Assembly: GCA_013414795.1 (NCBI GenBank)
Contig: CP058732.1
Coordinates: 2,145,950 to 2,209,949, forward strand
Direction: 5' to 3'
Source of the DNA: Candidatus Kapaibacterium sp.
GTDB taxonomy: Bacteria; Bacteroidota; Ignavibacteria; Kapaibacteriales; UBA2268
DNA: 64,000 nt
This document shows positions 55,753 through 64,000 of the stretch, piece after piece. The notes below the pieces were generated by a model that saw only the letters and a list, made by a program, of their open reading frames with translations, was not told where the DNA came from and did not search any database. Each line of letters begins with the position of its first letter. Positions within the stretch are counted from its first letter, which is position 1. A program made the translations under genes and the position numbers.

Positions 55753-56688
55753 CTATCCCCTGATTAATTGCAAGAATGCTTGCGGATTCGCATTTGCTTG
55801 TGCAAGCGAAATCAAAGAAGCCTGTTGCAAGAATTGTGCTTTAATCAATTCTAATTGTTCGAGTGCAACATCTGCATCTTCAATACGGGAAATAGCGGCA
55901 TTATAGTTTGTAATTTGCGCTTTCAACAAATCTTCTTGCGAACTCAATCTATTACTAATACCACCGAGTAAAGAGGCAACTTTATTCACATTTTGAAGTG
56001 CTTGATTTAAACTTTGGATTGTCAAATGAATGACAGTCGGTGCAAAGATCCCCAAATTTGTGGAGGAAACTGCATCCAGACTTGTCAAATCCAAATTGCT
56101 CACACCTGCAAAATGTTGGGATGTCATTGCTTTGATATCGAAACTCCCGCTTGGAATGTTATAATCAACGTTATAAGTTGTTAAATCTACCGAAAGAGTA
56201 ACAAGGTCATACCTTGCATTCATTCCAATCACGAACGCAGCAGAAAAAGTCCCATCGAGCAGTTGACGACCACCATAAACGGTTGTATCAACAATTGTCT
56301 GGATTTGCTGTGCCATTCGATAGGCGGCTTTTGCAAGGGATACTAATTCGTCGGTTCCAAGAGCACCACTTGCGGCTTGTGTTGCAGTGTCTTTAATTAT
56401 TAATAAGCGTTGCGACAAGTTATCTAATGCTTCAATGGCAATATTTGTAATTGCATAAGCATCGCTAACCGCAAGCAAAGCCGCTTTCATAGCTCCGTTG
56501 CGGGATTGTAACGCTCGTGAAGTTATATATCCAGCAACATCGTCGCCAGGATTATTAATTCTTTTGCCCGTTGACAAACGCAATTGACGAAGCGAAATGT
56601 TTCGGTTTGATATTTCCAAAGCATTGTAGGCATTCTCTGCTGGAATGTTTGTTCGGATTCTCGAATTCCCTCCAATTGCAAATGGCAT
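55753..56688 (-). CDS. fliC: Flagellin
   Basis: 311 residues. Both ends match flagellin: NIPAENAYNALEISNRNISLRQLRLSTGKRINNPGDDVAGY at the N-terminus (D0/D1) and VNKVASLLGGISNRLSSQEDLLKAQITNYNAAISRIEDADVALE at the C-terminus. The central variable region is short (about 90 residues), so the filament surface should be small. A strong GGAGG site is 6 bp upstream of the ATG, fitting high expression. No other flagellar genes are in the window. Confidence 0.95.
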   Translation of the reverse strand: MPFAIGGNSRIRTNIPAENAYNALEISNRNISLRQLRLSTGKRINNPGDDVAGYITSRALQSRNGAMKAALLAVSDAYAITNIAIEALDNLSQRLLIIKDTATQAASGALGTDELVSLAKAAYRMAQQIQTIVDTTVYGGRQLLDGTFSAAFVIGMNARYDLVTLSVDLTTYNVDYNIPSGSFDIKAMTSQHFAGVSNLDLTSLDAVSSTNLGIFAPTVIHLTIQSLNQALQNVNKVASLLGGISNRLSSQEDLLKAQITNYNAAISRIEDADVALEQLELIKAQFLQQASLISLAQANANPQAFLQLIRG

Positions 56689-56736
56689 TTTATACCTCCT
56701 TATTTAACAATTAATTTCAAATTCAATTACATTTTT

Positions 56737-56752
56737 TCAATCGATGTGCCAA
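56737..56752 (-). promoter_or_regulatory. Sigma-54-like promoter upstream of flagellin
   Basis: On the minus strand TTGGCAC is followed after five bases by TTGA, close to the -24/-12 consensus TTGGCAC-N5-TTGC. It lies about 49 bp before the start codon, a normal distance. Flagellin genes are often under sigma-54 or sigma-28; no convincing sigma-28 site was noticed. The -12 element has one mismatch. Confidence 0.5.
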
Positions 56753-56931
56753 GACAGAATTATTAACAAACGGAAAATACCAAAATCCGTATTGGATGTG
56801 AATTTCGAGACTTTAATTTCTATTTTACAACTATCAAAATGATTAAAATTAAACAAAAAGACTTGATAAAAAAAGACACTTTTTTGATTAAAAATCGACT
56901 TAAAATAAATCTTGGCTAATTTTAGCCAGCA

Positions 56932-58791
56932 CTATTGATTAGGAAAGGCTTTGGCTTTGGGAAGTGTAACATAGAATGTTGTCCCTTTTCCCAACTCGCT
57001 TTCAACGCGAATTGTACCACCATTTTTCTCGACAAATTCTTTGCATAAAATCAAACCGAGTCCGCTACCTTTTTCTCCAGAGGTTCCAAGAGTAGAAACA
57101 TTTTCGCCTACTTTAAACAATTTATCCATTTGTTCTTTGCTCATTCCAACACCTGTATCTGAAACGCTCAATTCAAAATTATCACCTTTGTCAATTAAAT
57201 TAATTCTAATCTCTCCCCCAGGATTTGTAAATTTTATTGCATTAGAAACAAGATTCCTTACAATAGTCGTTATCATATTGCGGTCCACAAAAGAAAAGGA
57301 TTGAGGTGGGACATTGTTGGAGATAACTATATTCTTTTGTTTCGCATTTGGTTCGTTCAATAATTTTGAAGCAAGAGCAATTTCAAAAAGGTCGGTGTCT
57401 TCGGGATTAAAAGGTATTGTACCCGTCTGTGTTCTTGCCCATTGAAGTAAGTTTTCTAATAGATTATAGGATTGGTTGGCGAATTCAAGCAAATCGACAA
57501 GCAATTCTCTCATCTCATCCGGAGAAAGAATTTCGGAGTTTTCAATTAGCATTTTTGTCATAGAAATCAAACCAGAAATTGGAGCGCGGAGGTCGTGGGC
57601 AATAATGTTGAAAAATTTATCTTTTGCAAAATTTAATTCTTTCAACCTTTCTTCCGATTCCTTTAGTTGTTGTTCGTATTGCTTGCGTTGGGTAATATCT
57701 CGCATAATTCCCATAACAACAACTTCGCCGGGCTTCCCAACTGAAACTGTGGAGACTTCAACATAAACTTTTTTACCGCTTTTATGAACAAGTTGCAATT
57801 CATATTGGTTTGGGATTTCTTTTCCCTCGAGTCGGGCTCGATATCTTTCCTCCAGATATCTTTTACTTTCGTCAGAGACCAATACTTCGAAATCAAAATC
57901 CGGGGAGGTTAATTCCTCGAATGTATAACCGGTCAACTCGCAGAATCTCGGATTAACATATTGGTAACGTCGCCCTTTCATTAAATAAATAGCGTCGAAG
58001 GCATTTTCAATAAGTGCTCGATATAAAGTTGAACTTTCTTCGTACAATTGTCGAATGTAATCCAGTTCGCTTGTATCAATTGAAATGCAAAAGACATATT
58101 TTTCCCCGCCAAAATTAATTAGAAATTTTGTAACTTCGAGATAATGAATTTTTCCTTCTTTATCTGAAATTTGCGCGTGGAAATGAATTTGGTCCTTCTT
58201 TCCTGAAAAAAGTTCCTCGTCGGTTTCTTTTTGCAATCTAACAAATTCATTTGGACCGAAAAGACTTTCTAAGTCTTTCCCAAGAATTTGTGTTGTGGGC
58301 AATCCTATAAAATTCTCAAAACTTTGATTGCAAAGAACGATTTTCGAATTTCTATCCTTTATTGTAATCCAAAAATCAAATTTATCCAGAACGTTTTTAA
58401 AATATTTTACATTACCAAAAACAAACTCAATCGGAAGATTTTCAGAAAGAGCAAAGCGTGTCAATGTCAAAAGGGTTAAAGTACTCCCGTCTGCTTGGAA
58501 TGTTCTTGCGGTAACAAATATTGGCGTTCCATTCCACAAATATAAAGGATAATCTTCTATTTCGGACTTTTGTTCCAAAATAGCCAAGAACTCTTTAAGA
58601 CTCTGGGTTTCCTTGAACAGTTTTTGCTCGACTATACTTTTTCCAACTTCAATTTTGTTGTCCTCTTTTAACAAATTATTTAAAGCAGGGTTAAAGCCTA
58701 AAACCACCAACCCCTCCAAAATAAGCGACGGAGTTGGCAGAACATTAATATCAATAAGATAATTCGAAACACTTTTTGAAGTGATTTCCAT
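56932..58791 (-). CDS. PAS-domain sensor histidine kinase
   Basis: 619 residues with no membrane helix, so probably a cytosolic sensor. Two clear PAS domains (about 135-240 and 260-380; the second with YQYVNPRFCELTGYTFEELTSPDF), perhaps preceded by a third degenerate one. The dimerisation domain holds His399 in IIAHDLRAPISGLISM. The ATPase domain has IVRNLVSNAIKFTNPGGEI (N box), VSDTGVGMSKEQMDKLF (G1) and GEKGSGLGLILCKEFVEKNG (G2). No response regulator is adjacent. It lies 54 bp downstream of pgk. Confidence 0.92.
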   Translation of the reverse strand: MEITSKSVSNYLIDINVLPTPSLILEGLVVLGFNPALNNLLKEDNKIEVGKSIVEQKLFKETQSLKEFLAILEQKSEIEDYPLYLWNGTPIFVTARTFQADGSTLTLLTLTRFALSENLPIEFVFGNVKYFKNVLDKFDFWITIKDRNSKIVLCNQSFENFIGLPTTQILGKDLESLFGPNEFVRLQKETDEELFSGKKDQIHFHAQISDKEGKIHYLEVTKFLINFGGEKYVFCISIDTSELDYIRQLYEESSTLYRALIENAFDAIYLMKGRRYQYVNPRFCELTGYTFEELTSPDFDFEVLVSDESKRYLEERYRARLEGKEIPNQYELQLVHKSGKKVYVEVSTVSVGKPGEVVVMGIMRDITQRKQYEQQLKESEERLKELNFAKDKFFNIIAHDLRAPISGLISMTKMLIENSEILSPDEMRELLVDLLEFANQSYNLLENLLQWARTQTGTIPFNPEDTDLFEIALASKLLNEPNAKQKNIVISNNVPPQSFSFVDRNMITTIVRNLVSNAIKFTNPGGEIRINLIDKGDNFELSVSDTGVGMSKEQMDKLFKVGENVSTLGTSGEKGSGLGLILCKEFVEKNGGTIRVESELGKGTTFYVTLPKAKAFPNQ

Positions 58792-58845
58792 ATTTTTTTT
58801 GTATAAAAGTCAAAAATAAGAAAAATACAAAATAAATCAAATAAA

Positions 58846-60036
58846 TTATGATTCCAAAGCAAGAATCCCGGGCAATTGCTTTCCCCCAAGAAATTCCAAA
58901 GAAGCACCGCCCCCCGTAGATACGTGCGATACTTTATCTTTAAGTCCCAGAGCAGCAATAGCAGAAGCAGAATCCCCACCACCGACAATAGTTATTGCAC
59001 CAAGTTTTGTAGCTTCCGCAAGGGCATATGCAATTGCTTTCGTTCCGTCTGAAAATTTTTCAATTTCAAACACACCAACGGGCCCATTCCAAACAACCAT
59101 TTTTGCTTCTAAAATGATGTCCTTGTACTTTTCCCTCGTTTCGTAACCAATATCAACTCCCATCCACTCGTCGGGAATCATATCGCTGTCAACATTTCTT
59201 ACATTTGCCCCTTGTTCAAATTTGTCAGCGACTATTACATCAGTGGGCAGTATTAATTTGCTTTGCCAATTTTTTGAACTTTCCAACAATTCTTTAGCAA
59301 GGGGAACTTTTTCTTCCTCGACTATTGACTTGCCAATACTCAAACCCTTTGCTTTAAAAAATGTATATGTTAAACCACCACCGACCAAAATGTAATCGCA
59401 TTTTTCCGAAAGGTTTTGGATGATATCAATTTTCCCCGAAATTTTAGCACCGCCAATAATCACCACATATGGTTTTGGCGGGTTGCTAACCGCTTTACCC
59501 AAATAGTTGATTTCCCGTAATAACAGTTCGCCAGCAAATTTTTCCTGGAATAAACGTGGGAGGGAATCAATACTTGCGTGTGCTCTGTGACAAGTTGCAA
59601 AAGCATCGTTTACATATACATCTCCAAGCCTTCTAAGTTTCTCTGCAAATTCTATCGAGTTTTGCTCCTCTTCTTTGTAGAATCGCAAATTCTCTAATAA
59701 AACAATTTGGCTTGGTATTGCCGAATGGACGACCTTCTCGACTTCTTCTCCAATGCAATCTTCAACAAAAATCACATCATAGCCAAGATGGTCTTTTAAA
59801 TAATCAGCAACTGGTTTCAATGAATATTTTGGGTTCTTGGTCCCCTTTGGTCTCCCAAGATGTGAAATTAGTATTGGAACACCGCCATCATCTATAATCT
59901 TATTAATTGTTGTTAACGATTCTACAATCCGAGTATCATCGGCAACACGCAATTCCTCGTTTAATGGAACATTAAAATCAACGCGGACAAGAACATTCTT
60001 GCCCGCGAAATTGTAATCATAGATTGACTTTATCAT
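58846..60036 (-). CDS. pgk: Phosphoglycerate kinase
   Basis: 396 residues, glycolytic kinase transferring phosphate from 1,3-bisphosphoglycerate to ADP. Substrate motif VLVRVDFNVPLNEELRVADDTRI, LISHLGRPKG, and the nucleotide part NGPVGVFEIEKFSDGT and VGGGDSASAI are all present. It follows gap by 19 bp, a standard gap-pgk operon. Confidence 0.98.
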   Translation of the reverse strand: MIKSIYDYNFAGKNVLVRVDFNVPLNEELRVADDTRIVESLTTINKIIDDGGVPILISHLGRPKGTKNPKYSLKPVADYLKDHLGYDVIFVEDCIGEEVEKVVHSAIPSQIVLLENLRFYKEEEQNSIEFAEKLRRLGDVYVNDAFATCHRAHASIDSLPRLFQEKFAGELLLREINYLGKAVSNPPKPYVVIIGGAKISGKIDIIQNLSEKCDYILVGGGLTYTFFKAKGLSIGKSIVEEEKVPLAKELLESSKNWQSKLILPTDVIVADKFEQGANVRNVDSDMIPDEWMGVDIGYETREKYKDIILEAKMVVWNGPVGVFEIEKFSDGTKAIAYALAEATKLGAITIVGGGDSASAIAALGLKDKVSHVSTGGGASLEFLGGKQLPGILALES

Positions 60037-60055
60037 AGATTTAACTTATCAAAAG

Positions 60056-62141
<2,086 letters not shown>

Positions 62142-62206
62142 TTTACTAAATAGCAATATTCGATAGTTTTTTTTCGTCAAAAGTTATTTTACAACGAAAA
62201 TTTAGT

Positions 62207-62692
62207 ATGAGGTTTTTTACATTTTTCTTGATTGCATTGATTTTCATTGCCTGTCAAGAAGGAGTTAGCCCAGCAGATGGCGAAAGAGAAAGTTTCGTTA
62301 GCGGAAAACTAATTGTAATTTCTGGCAAATCCAGTTGGCCATCTCCCGATTCAGCCAAAGAACTTCGAATGATAGTTGTACCCGAGTATCCGCCTTACAA
62401 TATTCTTTCGGATATTCTCGAAGGCAGAGCCTATCTTTCGGATACTCTTCCCAGATTTATCGACACAATTCCATACCGAGTCAAAATACAAAAAACACCA
62501 ATGGAAACGGCATACATCCTCGCTTCTCTTCGATTTGGAACAATAATACAACAAAGAATGATTGGTTTTTACAAAAAAAATCTTGAAAGTAAAATACCAG
62601 ATAAATTGTACATCGACAAAGGTGTTTATTTAAAAGATTTAGACATATTTATCGATTTTTACAATTTACCAGAACAACAACCCATAAAGTAA
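62207..62692 (+). CDS. Lipoprotein of unknown function
   Basis: 161 residues with a lipoprotein signal (RFFTFFLIALIFIACQEG, lipidation at the Cys). The rest has no recognised motif; a segment SGKLIVISGKSSWPSPDSAKELRMIVV is strand-rich and may be a small carrier-like fold. It lies between the MCE gene (65 bp upstream) and the TonB receptor (1 bp downstream), so it is probably co-transcribed with the receptor. Confidence 0.75.
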   Translation: MRFFTFFLIALIFIACQEGVSPADGERESFVSGKLIVISGKSSWPSPDSAKELRMIVVPEYPPYNILSDILEGRAYLSDTLPRFIDTIPYRVKIQKTPMETAYILASLRFGTIIQQRMIGFYKKNLESKIPDKLYIDKGVYLKDLDIFIDFYNLPEQQPIK

Positions 62693-62693
62693 T

Positions 62694-64000
62694 ATGAAGA
62701 AACAAATTGCAATTTTCTTGATTATCTTATTTTCGCCCATTATTAAGTCGCTCGCTCAAGTGCAACTTTCTGGTTATGTATACGATAAGGTTGAGAACCG
62801 CAGTTTGCCTGGTGCCAAAATCCAACTCGAAGGAACAATCTTGGGTGCTGTTTCAAATAATGACGGGTACTTTAAAATCACCAAAATACCAAAAGGAAAT
62901 TATAATCTAATGGTAATTGCTTCTGGATACGAAACTTATAAAGAAAGAATTCTTCTCCTTTCGGATACTACAATTTCTATTGGACTTAAAATAAAAGAAA
63001 TTTCCAAGCCAGAGGTAGTAGTTACGGCTTCAAGAAGAATGCAATCCTACGAAGATGTACCTCTTTCAATAACAACAATTGACCAGGATTACTTCAAAGG
63101 AAAAAATTACTTCGAGATGAAGGAATATGTAAATTTCGTTTCTGGTGTTAATGTTAGTGCCGACAATATTAGTATTCGTGGTTCCTCTGGCTTTCAATTT
63201 GGTGCTGGTTCACGTGTAACCTTGCTGGTGGATGGATTTCCTTTTCTTTCTGGGGACATTGGCGAAGCAAACTTAAACATTATTTCGCCAGACATCGCCA
63301 ATAGAATTGAAATCCTTAAAGGAAGCGGTTCCGCTCTTTATGGAAGTTCGGCTATGGGCGGTGTTGTTAATTTAATCACAAAAGAGCCAGAGAATGCCCT
63401 AACTATCTCAACACAAGTTAATTCTGGTGTTTACACCAATCCTAAATACGAGGAATGGAAATACACAGATAACATTCGTACAAAAAGCAACATCACAACA
63501 ACAATTCTTGCAAACAACAGCGTGGGCAAATTATTAGTCAATGCACAATACATCAACGACGAAAGTTATAGAATGTTCAACAGAAGTAACAAAATCAACT
63601 TCTACGGTAGATATATAAAACCTTTTAATGGTGGCAAAAGGCTTGGCTTTTTTGCTTTTGCAAACTACATCCATTCCGATGATGCAAAATATTGGAAAGG
63701 TGCCTACAATGCTACTTTGCCACAAGAAGATTTCGACTTGTCAAGAAGAATCGAAAGAAGTCGATTTGCAGTTGGGGTTGATTACCTTTCTCCAATAGGT
63801 TTGAATTCATTCTACCAAATCAAAACTTCGCTTTATCGTACAAATTTTGAATCCAACTTGCCTAAAACAGACAATAACTATCGTCAATCAACAAGTTATT
63901 CCAATTTCAACGAGTTTCAAATCAATCACCATTTGTTTAAAAATTCAATGGTTACCTCTGGAATCACAATCATTAACAATTGGGTCAATTCTTTCCAATA
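62694..64000 (+). CDS. TonB-dependent outer-membrane receptor (partial, runs off right edge)
   Basis: The frame starts at the ATG 62694 and stays open to the right edge (435 codons seen). Signal peptide (KKQIAIFLIILFSPIIKSLAQ), then the carboxypeptidase-like domain VYDKVENRSLPGAKIQLEGT to IPKGNYNLMVIASGYE. Next is a plug domain with VVVTASRRMQSYEDVPLSITTI, NVSADNISIRGSSGFQFGAG and LYGSSAMGGVVNLITKEPEN, followed by barrel strands. The ligand (metal complex, vitamin or glycan) cannot be read from this. It starts one base after the lipoprotein stop. Confidence 0.93.
   Translation, partial: MKKQIAIFLIILFSPIIKSLAQVQLSGYVYDKVENRSLPGAKIQLEGTILGAVSNNDGYFKITKIPKGNYNLMVIASGYETYKERILLLSDTTISIGLKIKEISKPEVVVTASRRMQSYEDVPLSITTIDQDYFKGKNYFEMKEYVNFVSGVNVSADNISIRGSSGFQFGAGSRVTLLVDGFPFLSGDIGEANLNIISPDIANRIEILKGSGSALYGSSAMGGVVNLITKEPENALTISTQVNSGVYTNPKYEEWKYTDNIRTKSNITTTILANNSVGKLLVNAQYINDESYRMFNRSNKINFYGRYIKPFNGGKRLGFFAFANYIHSDDAKYWKGAYNATLPQEDFDLSRRIERSRFAVGVDYLSPIGLNSFYQIKTSLYRTNFESNLPKTDNNYRQSTSYSNFNEFQINHHLFKNSMVTSGITIINNWVNSFQ

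Overview
The window is AT-rich (clearly below 45% GC by eye), densely packed DNA that looks like a chromosome of the Bacteroidota/Chlorobiota (FCB) group. Markers are type IX secretion sorting tails on surface proteins, an Omp28-like lipoprotein, a TonB-dependent receptor, a DUF6029-like outer-membrane protein and a BamA/POTRA-type protein. A bona fide flagellin argues for an Ignavibacteria/Kapabacteria-like lineage rather than classical Bacteroidia. This placement is inference; there is no rRNA in the window.

Layout. (1) 1-4144, minus strand: a tight operon of cyclophilin, TrmH-type methyltransferase, dprA, polyprenyl synthase and a truncated outer-membrane protein. (2) 4244-7704, plus: tRNA-Leu, tig, clpP, clpX, closed by a bidirectional terminator against a secreted C1 peptidase. 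(3) 9285-26725: a complete type III-A CRISPR-Cas locus, the most striking part. Two arrays with the same 30-nt repeat (41 and 21 repeats, degenerate ones included) lie in opposite orientation. Each has a copy of the same 265-bp leader facing the cas genes and the same degenerate, palindrome-rich trailer at its outer end, so the locus is a near mirror image around the cas genes. Between the leaders lie cas2-cas1 (minus), a lipoprotein gene, a CARF-winged-helix protein (NE0113 family), cas10, csm2-csm5, a Csx3-ATPase fusion, a CARF-HEPN nuclease (all plus) and cas6 (minus). (4) 26754-33212: membrane proteins, two tRNAs, rpsT, rny, a likely 6S RNA and zapA. (5) 33317-45610: a minus-strand block of large secreted or surface proteins, each closed by its own terminator where visible. 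(6) 45890-50731: rsmB, an MntA/HepT toxin-antitoxin pair and mreBCD. (7) 50822-55683: a TPR protein, an outer-membrane protein with a broken poly-T tract, Omp28 and a GT39-type glycosyltransferase. (8) 55753-64000: flagellin with a sigma-54-like promoter, a PAS histidine kinase, pgk, gap, an MCE-domain protein, a lipoprotein and the start of a TonB receptor.

How the CRISPR genes should work together: Cas6 would cut both arrays' transcripts because the repeats are identical. Cas10-Csm2-5 would bind target RNA, and the intact GGDD of Cas10 would make cyclic oligoadenylate. The CARF-HEPN protein would be the activated RNase and Csx3 the enzyme that removes the signal. The CARF-winged-helix protein is a plausible transcriptional sensor. 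The lipoprotein, the Csx3-ATPase fusion, the Csm5 C-terminal extension and the mirrored arrays are the parts most worth testing.
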